A DNA stretch of 64,000 nucleotides from SELP01 sp035969385 (GTDB lineage: Bacteria; Pseudomonadota; Alphaproteobacteria; Rhodobacterales; Rhodobacteraceae): the NCBI RefSeq assembly GCF_035969385.1, contig NZ_JAYKKJ010000009.1:1-64000 (forward strand). Reading direction: 5' to 3'. Below are positions 1 to 11,000 of the stretch, piece by piece (position 1 is the first letter of the stretch; each line of letters opens with the position of its first letter). The notes beneath the pieces are model-generated. The model saw nothing but the letters and a program-made list of their open reading frames with translations, searched no databases and had not been told where the DNA came from. Made by a program: the position numbers and the translations under genes.

Positions 1-24
1 CCCAGCCATCGCTGATCCTCCAAT

Positions 25-1365
25 TTGCGGGACAAACTATCCCAGTTGGTGGACCACTTTCAGGGGGCTATTCCAAAGCCCGCCACCGAATCCGAAGAGG
101 ACAAACCGGCGCGTCGGCACAGCCGCAAGCCACTGCCCGATCACCTGCAACGCAATAACGAGATCCTGTCGCCCGGTGAGGAATGCCGCCGCTGTGGCGG
201 TGCCTTGAAGACGCTCGGGGAGGATGTGACCGAGGAGCTGGAGTATGTCCCCGGTCGGTTCGTCGTGAACCGGATCGTGCGTCCGCGCATGGCCTGTTCC
301 TGCTGCGAGGCGATTGTCCAATCGCCCCCTCCTTCTCGTCCGATTGATCGCGGTCGCCCCGGTCCGGGGCTACTGGCGCATGTGCTGGTCAGCAAGTATT
401 CCGACCACCTTCCGCTATACCGCCAGTCGCAAATCTTCGCCCGTGAAGGCGTCGATCTGGATCGCTCCACACTCGCCGACTGGGTGGGGAGCTCGGCGGC
501 GCTGCTGGAGCCGCTCGCTGATGCCATTGGCCGAAAAGTCCGACAGGGCGAGGCCCTTTTCGCTGATGATACGCCGGTGAAGATGCTGGCGCCGGGGCAG
601 AAGAGGACAAAAACCGCGCGGGTCTGGACCTACGTCCGAGATGAACGGCCCTGGTCCGGGCAATCGCCGCCCTGCGTCTGGTATCAGTTCACAGTAGATC
701 GAAAGGGTGCCCATCCCACTAGCCACCTCTCCGGCTACAAGGGCTGGGTCCATGCCGACGGATATTCCGGGTTCAATGGCTTGTTCGGCGACGACAAGGC
801 CCGCGAGATGGCCTGTATGGCACATGTGCGGCGCAAGTTCGTAGACGTCTTCGCCTCGCAGGGATCGGCTATTGCCGAAGAAGCCATACGCCGCATCGCC
901 GACCTCTATACCGTCGAGAAGGACGCGCGTGGCAAGCCACCTGACGAACGGGTGGTGCTCCGGCAGTCAAAGGCCAAGCCGGTCTTCGATGACCTCGAAG
1001 AGTGGCTGCACGCCCAGTTGCCTCGGATCTCTGGCAAGTCGCCCTTGGCCCAAGCAATTCGCTACGCCATTGGCCGTTTGCCGAAAGCTCGCCCCTATCT
1101 CGATACCGGCTCTGTGGAGCTCGACAACAATTCCGCCGAGCGGGCGATGAAGCCCGTGGCCATAGGCCGGAAAAACTGGATGTTCGCCGGTTCTGAGGGC
1201 GGCGGAAAAGCCATGGCCATCGCTTTCACCCTGATCGAAACCGCCAAGCTGAACGGCATCGATCCGCAAGCCTGGCTGACCTGGGTTCTTGAGCGCATCG
1301 CCGACCACAAGATCAACCGACTCGACGAGCTGATGCCTTGGAGTTACGCTGCGCAAGCAGCGTAA
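25..1365 (+). pseudogene. tnpC: IS66-family transposase (TnpC), 5'-truncated
   Basis: DDE transposase of an IS66-type insertion sequence, which would cut and join the element ends. The zinc-finger region (CRRCGG and CSCCEA, about residues 55-95) and the catalytic core (ADDTP near 180; HADGYSGF near 243; the ELDNNSAERAM stretch near 365) are all present. Intact IS66 TnpC proteins usually have a further 60-100 N-terminal residues with a leucine-rich coiled coil; here the family-like sequence begins only near residue 20. The reading frame is stopped at 13-15 and the only early start is TTG at 25, so the 5' end appears lost or replaced. The tnpA and tnpB partners are not in the window. It borders the BREX island. 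Family call is firm; the broken state is inferred. Confidence 0.75.
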
Positions 1366-1366
1366 C
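1343..1366 (+). terminator. Perfect hairpin over the transposase stop codon
   Basis: Arms 1343-1352 and 1357-1366 are a perfect 10-bp inverted repeat (gttacgctgc / gcagcgtaac) with a 4-nt loop, covering the TAA stop of the transposase. There is no T-run, so it may limit read-through or be an element-internal structure rather than a classical terminator. Confidence 0.4.
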
Positions 1367-1545
1367 CGGGAACCAGCCACACTCGCCAGAGCACCTTCAC
1401 CGGACGGTCACGTTTCAGGCACGGGCGGCCGAGGAAATGGCGATGCTGCCGGACGGATCGGCCGTTGTCGAGATGGTGCGGGACTATGCTGTGATGCGCG
1501 AGCAGTCGCGCGCGTGTGGGGCAGTGCATTGGGACTGACGCTTAG
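1366..1545. mobile_element. Probable right end of the IS66-like element
   Basis: IS66 elements usually carry 100-200 nt between the tnpC stop and the right terminal repeat. At 1530-1540 the sequence tgacgctta resembles the inner side of the IS66 right terminal repeat (ends in GACGCTTAC). The next gene ends at 1612. The left end lies outside the window, so the repeat pair and target duplication cannot be checked. Confidence 0.35.
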
Positions 1546-1611
1546 TGGCTGAATTGTTTTCAGCTGCATCCGAAGATGGTAATGGCCGCCTCAACTCCAA
1601 TGTATGTCGGG

Positions 1612-3564
1612 CTACGCAGCTTCGGAGTTCAAAATCTCAGATTTCACGTATGCTTGGAACTCAACTATGGCGGTGAAGCATCGGAATCCAGCCGAGCTAG
1701 CCAATGCCAAAACTTCCGCGGGTTCGTTCAGCAATATTACAACGGGTCCCGTTAACCCGGGCTGAAGGCCGTTTGGCCACGCCAGATCAAAGACAGCTTT
1801 TTGCGCGCCGGTTTCCGGGTCAGCGTAGTCGTAGGCGACCAGTCCACGCGGTAGGCCTTGATCTTCCACCCACTGGTTCAGTGTTTCCAACTCTTGTTCT
1901 TCGGCTTCGCTGGTTATTCCACCGATCGGTTTGGAAGTCGGCGCAACGGGAGGTGTCGTTGCACCCGCCAACCATTGCGTGTCGCCATGCAAAAGTTCTT
2001 TGAATCTCTTGTTTGCTTCATCGGCAAGTAGGGTCTTCCTTGCTTCAAGGAAGTCGAGATAGCGTTCGATCTTCCAAAGCGCGGGGTCCATTGGGATCCA
2101 TTGTGACGCCAATGCGCCGGGGTGTTTCGTTTCCACCTCGGGAAAATAATCCTCGGGTAGCCGGTCGCTAATGTTCAGGTTTGTGTCTTTGGTGAGGAAG
2201 CAGAAATTCGACAACGCGTTCACTTCGGCGCGGCGGTATTCCCGTTTGTACAGCTGAGCTTTTGGGAAGATGTGGTGAACTTCCAGACGGCTCATTTTGC
2301 CAAGCATGTTTGCCTTGAGCGCCAAACCTGTTCCCCAATCGGAAGCTTCGCCCATACGGGTAAGCATATAAAGAACGGGATAGAACCGAGCGCCAAGGCT
2401 CCATCCGGTGAAGTGGCCCGGTTCGACTCTCAGGCCTCCGTGCCAGAGGCGCAACTGTTCTATGAGCGCATCCAGGCCGCCATTAGGTCCTTCGAGAGCG
2501 GCCAGATCCTGGTCAATGACCGTTTCTGTCGAGCCCGAGAAGCGACCCCACATTCCAGCTTGTGCGAACCAGAACAGCAGCTTGTCGCGTTCCTTAGCAT
2601 CAAGGCCGCCGTTCTTTTTGTCCATATATCGGACCATGACCGGAACCCCGAAACGGCCGAAGAACACTTGGTCGTGGTCAAGGCCGAGCCTTCCGGCAAT
2701 CAAGTTCAATGAGGTGTCGATATGCTTTGAGGCTCGTTTCAGGCCATCTTGAATATCGATGGCATCCTTGTCATGTAGATAGCTAAATTTCGCCTCTCCG
2801 GTGAGGATGGTGTTCACCGACCGCAACAACCAATCGATATTGAAATGGTACCCTGCATCCGACCAATCCTTGATTTTTGCCTTCATGGTATCGCGGGCCT
2901 CGGGCCATTCGGCGCAGATCTTGGCAAGGGCGAGATCGCCCTTTGACAGCTTGGTGCCACCGCTGTTTACGCGGTTGAATATGTCGACGACGACGTCGAG
3001 CGTCTTGTCAGCACCGGTGACTTCTTCGACATGCAAGTCGATGTCGGTGATGCTGAGAAGCTTGCTCAGTCGACCCACGAAGTCGCCGACGTTGGAGACG
3101 TGTTCAGGGTCAGCTGAGAGCTGCGCAACAAAGCTGCCAAGGCCCGCGCTTCCGGCCTTCATCAAGGCGGTAACGTCGATCCACAGAGGATCATCCTGCA
3201 TCTTGATCGGCTGATAGAAGGCGAAGGTTTCCGTCCCGAGGTGGAAACGAAGACCCGAAAAGGCCTGAGGGTTTCCATCGAAGAATTTGGGCGGGTGCCC
3301 TCTCACAACCCCATAAAGCGATGTCATCCTCTGCTGGCCATCCAACAGCAATTTGACGATACCCGTAGCGATCGGACCATCACCGCGATGTGTCGCAGTC
3401 TTCGCCTCGGTCGCCCAAACAAGCAGCCCGCCAACGGGATGGCGCCGGTACATTGAATCAAAGAGGCCTCGGACCTGGTCACGGTTCCACACGTAGCCGC
3501 GCTGGAACTCCGGCAGCGCCATGTGCCCGCTGTCAATGTGGTCGAGTATGGTCGAAATTTTCAC
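1612..3564 (-). CDS. DUF262/HNH nuclease (GmrSD/BrxU-like), last gene of the BREX operon
   Basis: Likely a GmrSD-family (type IV restriction) nuclease that would cleave modified phage DNA. The N-terminal DUF262 part shows LPEFQRGYVWN (about 17-27), LLDGQQRMTSL (about 72-82) and FNRVNSGGTKLSKGD (about 197-211), the family's nucleotide-binding signatures. An HNH-type segment HHIFPKAQL lies near 428 with conserved Asn-rich residues after it. Beyond about residue 540 there is a roughly 110-residue C-terminal extension that I do not recognise. The start is GTG at 3564 with GGAG upstream. The gene lies 54 nt behind brxL on the same strand, so it is probably co-transcribed with BREX, like BrxU, which however sits between pglX and pglZ in its known locus. 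The family call is strong; substrate and BREX partnership are inferred. Confidence 0.8.
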   Translation of the reverse strand: MKISTILDHIDSGHMALPEFQRGYVWNRDQVRGLFDSMYRRHPVGGLLVWATEAKTATHRGDGPIATGIVKLLLDGQQRMTSLYGVVRGHPPKFFDGNPQAFSGLRFHLGTETFAFYQPIKMQDDPLWIDVTALMKAGSAGLGSFVAQLSADPEHVSNVGDFVGRLSKLLSITDIDLHVEEVTGADKTLDVVVDIFNRVNSGGTKLSKGDLALAKICAEWPEARDTMKAKIKDWSDAGYHFNIDWLLRSVNTILTGEAKFSYLHDKDAIDIQDGLKRASKHIDTSLNLIAGRLGLDHDQVFFGRFGVPVMVRYMDKKNGGLDAKERDKLLFWFAQAGMWGRFSGSTETVIDQDLAALEGPNGGLDALIEQLRLWHGGLRVEPGHFTGWSLGARFYPVLYMLTRMGEASDWGTGLALKANMLGKMSRLEVHHIFPKAQLYKREYRRAEVNALSNFCFLTKDTNLNISDRLPEDYFPEVETKHPGALASQWIPMDPALWKIERYLDFLEARKTLLADEANKRFKELLHGDTQWLAGATTPPVAPTSKPIGGITSEAEEQELETLNQWVEDQGLPRGLVAYDYADPETGAQKAVFDLAWPNGLQPGLTGPVVILLNEPAEVLALASSAGFRCFTAIVEFQAYVKSEILNSEAA

Positions 3565-3618
3565 GGGGCTTCTCCAAAAAATCAGTTACGCATGCGCTGG
3601 CGGGGCAAGTGTCCTTGT

Positions 3619-5670
3619 TCATGGGACATCAGAAATTGCCTTCAGAAGTGCGTCACGAGCGTCTGAATAGAACTGAATATCCACCCTAGTTGCCATATCA
3701 TCGGACAAGTCGAACAGCTGACGCCTACATGCAACCGGCATTAAGACCACTGTCGCTCCCTTTTCGACTGCGATCTCCACCATCTCCACGGGGTTGTGAA
3801 GCGTTTCGATCGACCCCCCGAGATTGACCTCACCGACAATTACAAGGCCGCCGCGCGTAGTCTTCTTCAATAGAGCGGTACAAAGAGCGACGAGCGCCGC
3901 AACGCCAGTCTTTGAGCCAGTCTTTGCAGCATCAAAGGCCCTAAGTTGAACGGAAAATTCGTGATGACGTGGATCTTTGTCTCCTACTAACTGAGGAGCT
4001 CGCGCATAGAGGTTTTGTTCGGCATACCCGATGCTCTCTTTGAAAGCCGCAGGAACGGGTTTGTTCAGTATCCGCACTCCAGAGCCGGGGCCTTCATTGA
4101 CTTCAATTCGGAACAATCCCGGATGTTCCGCTTCGCCTCCTGGCCCAACTGTCCAAACTTGGCCGGGTTCGAGTGGATCACCTGCGATACTGTTGTCATT
4201 CTGTAACTCAGGCGTTGAAACAAATTTTTCGACCCCATCGTCTCCCATTGTGTAGCTGAAATGAGTGTTTCGGAACTCCGCTGCACCCACACGCTTCTGT
4301 TGTTCTTTCACTCGGCGACGCGCTTCAAGCGCAATCCTAACTGCCCACTCGATATCCTCGTCACTTACGCCATTCGCCGTCGGATAAAGAAGCTTAAGGA
4401 GCCCGCTTGCCGTCTTATTCACGGCATTTGTGTCTCGTCCAGACAATGCCCCTCCTAAATAAACTCTTCCCTGAAGCGAACCAACTCGGCTTTCGTTGCG
4501 CAGCTGGCTCCAACATTCCGAGAGAAAGTCACTCACTAGGCCAAAATGTGAAGTTAGAAGTCCCTTATTGATTTTTGGCACATCCCAACCGGGCAAGAAG
4601 GCATGGATCCGATCCATGAAAGCGGTGTCGTCCTTCATCTCTGGAGGCAGAGGGCCGAAAAGGTGCCCGACGCGCTGTTGGTGCTCGACATCGACATCGA
4701 AATTTCCAACCAGAACGATGCTTCCGTCGGCGCGAATGCTCTCTTTCCCTCGGCTGAACTCTCCTGACTCCATGTAGCCTTTCATGATGTTGACGCCGTC
4801 TTTCTGATCGAAAGACACGCCTGAGACCTCATCAAAACAAACAACATCATACTGGCAGACAAGACCGCGTTGCCCATTTGAATTGTTAACGAACATTTTG
4901 GCTACAGTGGCTTTTCCGCCCGATATCAAATGTGCGTAGGGTGAAACTTGTTGAAACAGGTGGCTTTTGCCGGTTCCTCTTGGGCCAAGCTCGACCATGT
5001 TATAGTTGCGCTCAACGAATGGCACCATGCGCAGCATAACTGCATCCTTTTGGCGCGCTGTTAGGTCTCGAGGTTCCAAGCCAATTGAGCGCAGCAGGAA
5101 GTCTTTCCACTCAGAAGTGCTGAACGTTTGTCGCGCTTTCGCAAGATCGCCGAGCACGTCTCGCTTAGAGAGTTGAATTTCCCGTAGGGCCGTAATTCCG
5201 AAGGGACGTCCCTTACTTTCTTGTGCGATCGACGCGTCATAGTTCAGCGTTACCTCGGCGTAGAACCCTCCCGTCAGCATTCGCTCATGTTCCTGAATCT
5301 GCTCAGGATTGATCCGCACGTCTGTCAGCCTCAAGCTTGGAAGTGAAGCAACGTAGGAGTCTGTTTTGGCGTCCAGCCTCGCGGTAATTATATCAATTAT
5401 TTTGACGCTACCCTCTTCACGGGCCCGAGCCTTAAAGAGCTCTTCTTCACCGGCGCGAACCGTTCGTGATTTCAACTGCCGTTCAACAATCTCCAAGCCT
5501 TCTTCGATTTCGTCTGGATCAATGCTGGCACAATATCTGCCGAGCAAGAACTCTACCACATAAGTCGGCACCGGATACTGTCGGCTGAAGGTTCGGACTA
5601 GGTCCTTTCGAACGAGGTAGCCATCGAGGCTTGCTGCCGCTTTTCGGTCAATGTCGTCAAGCTCGATCAT
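3619..5670 (-). CDS. brxL: BREX protein BrxL (AAA+ ATPase with Lon-like domain)
   Basis: BrxL is the Lon-like AAA+ component of type 1 BREX and is needed for phage restriction. Visible are an N-terminal DNA-binding-type region, a Walker A motif GPRGTGKS at about 229-236, a Walker B VVCFDEVSG further on, and a C-terminal Lon-protease-like domain with KTGSKTG in the position of the Lon catalytic serine motif and GEVNLGGSIE following it. The length of 683 residues fits the family. The ATG overlaps the pglZ stop in an ATGA, implying translational coupling. Confidence 0.93.
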   Translation of the reverse strand: MIELDDIDRKAAASLDGYLVRKDLVRTFSRQYPVPTYVVEFLLGRYCASIDPDEIEEGLEIVERQLKSRTVRAGEEELFKARAREEGSVKIIDIITARLDAKTDSYVASLPSLRLTDVRINPEQIQEHERMLTGGFYAEVTLNYDASIAQESKGRPFGITALREIQLSKRDVLGDLAKARQTFSTSEWKDFLLRSIGLEPRDLTARQKDAVMLRMVPFVERNYNMVELGPRGTGKSHLFQQVSPYAHLISGGKATVAKMFVNNSNGQRGLVCQYDVVCFDEVSGVSFDQKDGVNIMKGYMESGEFSRGKESIRADGSIVLVGNFDVDVEHQQRVGHLFGPLPPEMKDDTAFMDRIHAFLPGWDVPKINKGLLTSHFGLVSDFLSECWSQLRNESRVGSLQGRVYLGGALSGRDTNAVNKTASGLLKLLYPTANGVSDEDIEWAVRIALEARRRVKEQQKRVGAAEFRNTHFSYTMGDDGVEKFVSTPELQNDNSIAGDPLEPGQVWTVGPGGEAEHPGLFRIEVNEGPGSGVRILNKPVPAAFKESIGYAEQNLYARAPQLVGDKDPRHHEFSVQLRAFDAAKTGSKTGVAALVALCTALLKKTTRGGLVIVGEVNLGGSIETLHNPVEMVEIAVEKGATVVLMPVACRRQLFDLSDDMATRVDIQFYSDARDALLKAISDVP

Positions 5671-8012
5671 TTACCTTCTCCGCCAATATCTATCGTTACT
5701 TGGCCGACAGTTGCGCCTAATCCGTCAACAATGACCAGTGTCGCTTTGGCCCCTTCAAGGTCCTCGTTTTCGACGACGACTGATGCTGACCCCGAGGCTG
5801 CAAAAGGCTTTGGTTTTACGACAACGGTGCTCCCCGGGTCAGCTGGTCGTTGGCGAATATCGAGCGTCAGAGTTTCATTGGGAACAGCGAGCACAACTGT
5901 GCAGCGCAGTCCCTTCCAAACAACGTCTGAGATTTCGACGTTTGTCTCTTTAGCGTTCGATGAGGGCTTCACTTGCAAGTGAAGGGTCAGACACTCTTGG
6001 AGGCTCAATCCTCCATGAGTGTACTCCTGACCCAGGCGGAAACAGCCAATGCCATTGGCAAGAGCAAAATGATGTGAGGGATTCCAGAACCAAGGAAAGA
6101 GCGGAGTATCTATTTTGGCGCCGGGTTTGATCGCTGCGCATCGTCCCCACTTGTTCACTGATAGTGCGCTCGGCAACTCCGTTTTTGGCAATCCTCCTGG
6201 CATCAATAGCCATCCGTGATCAGTTACAATGCGCACACTTTTCCAGCCAGCTTCGATAAGTTGGGCGACACGATTTCTTATTTCCGCAATCAGCACGTCG
6301 AGATAGCGGGCCAGTTTCCAGCCGCGTTGGTGGCCTTCGTGATCGATGTCACCCAATTCCGTCCAAGCCATTCCAGCAGGATCGCCGACTTCATTCCGAG
6401 GCAACACCTGGTATCCTGCATTTACCATCAACTTCTTCAAATGGTGACCGCCCCTTAGAGACTGGCCAGACGCGGCGACTGAAGGGTCGAATTCTTCGCT
6501 CTGGTCGCGTCCTTCGATCTCATGCAATACCGGTGAGACCGCAGGTTTCGCTGTCGAGGTAACGCTTGGCAAAGCTGACCACGCTGGGGTTTCGATCACT
6601 TCCAGTCCGGCGTATTCCAGTAAGGCTGACAGCCGTTTCCCAAGGTCAAACCTCAGCCCATCGACGAACAAGATGCATTCGGAGTTTGTCTTGCTGGCTT
6701 TGGGCTTTGATGCAACCGTCCCACCAGGATAGCCTTCACTTTCGACAAGCGTCTGAACATGGCGTGCGGAAGCTTCTGCCCAAGGCAAGTAGATCGACCG
6801 TAGAGCGGCAATCACTGACGCCGCTGAGGCGTCCGTATTCGTCTCCTGCAGAGCCGACAATACCGCGTCATCTGCCTTCCAGCCGTTTTCTGTGTAGGCG
6901 CCTTGAAGGTCATCCAGCGTCCCACCAGCCAGGGATTGTTTTGTAATCTCAGCAAGATCACCAAGATGTCTGAGCGCCTTGGCAAGCGGCGCTTGGCCCA
7001 TTTCTGCCCAGACCAGAGCCCGTCTGTCCGCATGTACTGCTTCGAGTTCCAGCACAGTTGATCGGGCGTCTGCATCCGTTACCGTCTCGAGCTCCAGCAG
7101 CTTCTGACGTAGCGCCTCTTCTTCCGCATCATTCCATTGCGGCCATGAACCCTTTGTCGAAATGTCACTCAACAAGTCGAAGGAGGGCATTTGGCATTTT
7201 CGAAGCGTATCGGGGATGTTCGGGTATCGCTGCGGGGCTTCGCAGAACCGCTCCCAGACAGCGCCCCACTGACCCTCGCGACCCGCAAGCTTTTCAGCAC
7301 CAGTGAGAACGCCAGCGGTCCTGGGATCGAGACCGAGTTGCGAGACGCAGATATCGCTGAACGCTCCCCAGGCCGCCGAACCGATGCGTTCAGCGTAGGC
7401 GTCGCCCTGATCGATCCAAGTCAGCACATCACGCGTCAGATCTCCGCTGGTCAACAGGCCGTTGAAGAAATCCCGGTCCAGCCTTTTGCCTTCAAGTGCG
7501 GACACATCCTGCTCCAGAACTTCATTCAGTGCGGTGATCATGGCGGCGCGGGTATCGCCGTCCGCAGTCACTTCGAGGCCAAGGCCTCCCTGCGCAGACT
7601 TCAGAAACGCGAGGACAGTCCAGTCCTTGGCGCTGACCTGTGACCAGATCGTGCCGCGATATTGCAGTTCGGCGAGTGGTTTGAGGGCGTCGGGGCATTC
7701 GTTCACGGCACGCAGGTCGGTTCGCGCCACACCAGGCAGGTACAGAATCGGGACGCTGCCAACCGGGAAGTCGATGCCGTCCAGGGTTCCCGCGATGGCA
7801 CAGCGCAACCAGATTGCAGGGCCGGTCCGCCGATCTGGGGCGTAGTCGCCCAGCACCACCATTTCCGGCAGGGCATCCTGAAGCTGCGGCACAACTGCTT
7901 CCCACTGCCGGTCCGGATCAGGCCAGAGGATGCAGGCGGGTTTGACCTGCACCTCCGGGTTATAGGCCGCCGCACCACGGACAGCGTTTTGCAAGCGGTT
8001 GATCACCTTCAC
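5667..8012 (-). CDS. pglZ: BREX protein PglZ (alkaline-phosphatase-superfamily protein)
   Basis: PglZ is the core BREX component with an alkaline-phosphatase-like fold, required for both BREX methylation and defence; its biochemical substrate is not well defined. The PglZ domain is in the C-terminal half: FVDGLRFD near residue 450 supplies the metal-binding Asp and nucleophile region, and VTDHGW near 598 the second metal site. The N-terminal 400 residues are the less conserved helical part. The start is GTG at 8012, overlapping the pglX stop (GTGA). Length 781 is within the BREX-1 range. Confidence 0.92.
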   Translation of the reverse strand: MKVINRLQNAVRGAAAYNPEVQVKPACILWPDPDRQWEAVVPQLQDALPEMVVLGDYAPDRRTGPAIWLRCAIAGTLDGIDFPVGSVPILYLPGVARTDLRAVNECPDALKPLAELQYRGTIWSQVSAKDWTVLAFLKSAQGGLGLEVTADGDTRAAMITALNEVLEQDVSALEGKRLDRDFFNGLLTSGDLTRDVLTWIDQGDAYAERIGSAAWGAFSDICVSQLGLDPRTAGVLTGAEKLAGREGQWGAVWERFCEAPQRYPNIPDTLRKCQMPSFDLLSDISTKGSWPQWNDAEEEALRQKLLELETVTDADARSTVLELEAVHADRRALVWAEMGQAPLAKALRHLGDLAEITKQSLAGGTLDDLQGAYTENGWKADDAVLSALQETNTDASAASVIAALRSIYLPWAEASARHVQTLVESEGYPGGTVASKPKASKTNSECILFVDGLRFDLGKRLSALLEYAGLEVIETPAWSALPSVTSTAKPAVSPVLHEIEGRDQSEEFDPSVAASGQSLRGGHHLKKLMVNAGYQVLPRNEVGDPAGMAWTELGDIDHEGHQRGWKLARYLDVLIAEIRNRVAQLIEAGWKSVRIVTDHGWLLMPGGLPKTELPSALSVNKWGRCAAIKPGAKIDTPLFPWFWNPSHHFALANGIGCFRLGQEYTHGGLSLQECLTLHLQVKPSSNAKETNVEISDVVWKGLRCTVVLAVPNETLTLDIRQRPADPGSTVVVKPKPFAASGSASVVVENEDLEGAKATLVIVDGLGATVGQVTIDIGGEGK

Positions 8013-11000
8013 TTGGCAGCCTCCCGCGCAGCCTTCTTCTCGGCCAGACTCAGATGATGATCGTTGATGCGGTCGCCGTTAAACGTATCGAACCATGGGG
8101 CAGAGGCGACATCCTTGCCGCGATCCTTGGTCCATTTGACGTTAGGCTTGTCGCGCAGGACGCCTGCATCTCGTTTTGCCACATCGCCGACGGTCATGAA
8201 GGGGCGGATGTTCAGGCGCACGCCGTCGTTCAGATCGGGATCCCAGCCGATCGGCTGTTCCTCCAGCGGCTTCCAACGTACGAAGATGTCGTGGGGGGCT
8301 TCCCCCTCCAGGATCAGCTCCAGCTTCTTTTTCAGCGCGTCGGCCGCGGCCAGCTTTTCCTGTGCTCCGTCAACACCGCGGGCGATGTCGTCGCGTTGGG
8401 TTTTCATCCAGTCGCCGAGATAGGTGTAGATCAGCGTCTCGAGCGTCTTGCCATCCAGCTTGTGGTAGTTGACCAGCGCGGCAAAGCCATCCTTTAGGCC
8501 GTCCCAGATGTGCCAGATGAAGGGGCGGTGCGGGAACAGTTTGCAGTGCTGGTTGAAGAACTTGTCGCGCAACCAGCTGTCGAGCGATTTGCCCGCATGG
8601 CCGGCGCTTGCCAGCAGCTGAGGCAGTGTGCTGGTCGTCCAGGCGTCGCCATAGGCGGCGGCGAGCAGGTTCAGCAGACGGTCTTCGGCTTTGGCTTCGC
8701 CCCGGATTGGCGGGATGCAGACAATGCCGTCGTCATCCGCGTGGGGCAGCAGGTCGTCGCAGCGGTCCACCCATGCACGTTGCTCATCTGCCAGTTCCAT
8801 ACCCAGGTCGAGCTCTGCGGGCCAACGGTAGCCTAGCAGGCGGGCGACCGCGACATGGAGCACGGTGTCATCGGTGCGGAGCGAGCCCTCAGCGGTCCAT
8901 TTGGTGTCTTCGTCCCAAATGACGGAGCCGCACGGATGGCCGTGGAAGACCCATTGGGTCGGATCGTCCGTGTAAGGTTCTGGAAGACCATTCGGAAAAC
9001 GATCCTCTGCAACCCTTGTCCAGTATTCAAGGTCGAACGGGACTTTCACCATGGTTCCGCAAGACACGTAAACCTTCTGGTCTATACGCCTAACTTCATT
9101 CTTGTAGTTTTCATCAGAGATGAAGCACCAAAATGCGGCTAATTCATCTTGATTATGTGGGACAACTGCTGCCGCGCTTTTCCCGAATATTTCACCCGAG
9201 TAGATGGTTGCTGGAAGGTCAGACATCTGAGTAACACGGAGGCCGAGCTGACCTAGTATTGGCTTGCCGTTCATGATTTCGGATGGGAAGTTGTGAGCGC
9301 TGGGAAACTTCTTGAGCTCGCCTTGCGACCATCTCAGAACATCAGAGCGCCCTGTATAGAAGCTCGTTTCTTTTGCATTCTGAATAAAGTACTCCCAATT
9401 CTCGTCTAGCTTTGGAGACTCCCAGAAATTCTGAATGAACCTGGGATTATCACCGGTCGATAAGCCCTCTATGCTCGAGCTCCGGTCTGCCAGCAGGGGC
9501 AAGTCATCGGTGTCTTCAAGGGTGATGCGAGCATCCGGGTTTAACAGTTGTTTGTTTTGGGAAACAGAACGGATATCGACTTCGGCCAATGCAATCGCCT
9601 TATCGGTGACTGACTTTGGGTCAGCAACATCTACCCCATGGATAATATTATCCACGGAGTTTTCTCCAAAATTATCTCTTCGACTTTTTTTATCATTGGT
9701 GAGCGTCAGCAATATAGCCTTCACTACCTCACCGCTTATAGTCTCGAAGGCTCCGGCACCCAGTCGGGCCAAAAGGTTCCATTCATCGTGCCTCAACTTG
9801 TTTTCTCGAAAGGTTCGATATCTAGGAAGAAACAGCCAGTTTTGAGGCATCACAACACTAACAATTCCGCGATCTTCAGTATATTCCAAGCACCGATCGA
9901 GGAATACCGTTGCAAGATCATTTTTTGCGTCAGGGTATCTTCTGTCGCAATAATCCATCAGCTTTTGAGTTTGTTTGCCGCGCCCTAGATAGGGGACATT
10001 GGTAACGACCCAAGTGTACTTGGCAGCAAGTTGAAGCGCAGCTTTTGACAAACCCTGTGCGACGACAGCGGCTTCCATTTGTTCGAGTGTATGTTCTTGC
10101 CGTAGCGCTTGGTCCAGTGTGGTCGAAAGCTCTTCCCAGTTAACAATTTTGGCCGCTGCCGATTTTGCAGGATTCAACAAGCTTCCAAGCACCGGCGCAT
10201 CGCGGAACGTGTCGTGCATCCAATCCAGCGCGATGGTCAGGTTGCGCTTGCCAAGTCCAAGCTGCTTCCACTCCTCCTTGGCCACGCTGACAGACAGACC
10301 GGAGCAGGCAAGGTTCAATTCCGGCAGCGCCCGGTAGCCGCCCGCGCCGGGGTATTTCCACGCAGTCAATGCCAGCGCAAAGGCCGCCAACTCTACACAC
10401 CGCTGATCGATCTCCAACCCGTGGATGTTCTCCCGCAGCACGGCATCCACCGCGTCCCGCGCGTTCAGGCCATCCCGCTCCATCCGCATCGGCACCAGCA
10501 TCAGGAAGATCGACACAAGGAAGTGCCCCGATCCGCAGCAGGGGTCGAGCGTGGTGAGGTCTTTCAGCTGTTCCGGCCACCCATCAAACGTTCCGGCCGC
10601 CGGGGCCCAGGTGCCGTCCTCGTCCTGGACAAAGCGCAGGTAATCGAGCGGCACGCCGGGGATCGATGCCTTGCGGCGTAGTTCCTCTTCGCTGGTCGCG
10701 GTTTTCAGGTCCTGCTCTGTCAAACGGCGGGCGGCCCACCAGGCCCCCAACGCGTTGTCCAGCAGGAAGCTGACCATATAGGGTTCGGTGAACAGTTGGG
10801 TCACAGCGGGCAGTTCCCGCGCGCCGATCTTCACCTCGGATTTGTTGATCCGCTCTTTGTTGTCCGCCTGCCAGAACTGATAGACCCAGCCGAGCGAGTC
10901 CGACGCCGTGAAGACTTCGGTCGGCAGGCTTTCGACATGCTTCTCCAACCGCTGCTGATACTCCGGCGGCAGGGACAGCTGGAACACAGGGGAGTCCAGC

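Noticed and set aside
1338..1538. Small frame after the transposase
   Set aside because: Overlaps the transposase end and lies in what should be the IS terminal region; no ribosome site.
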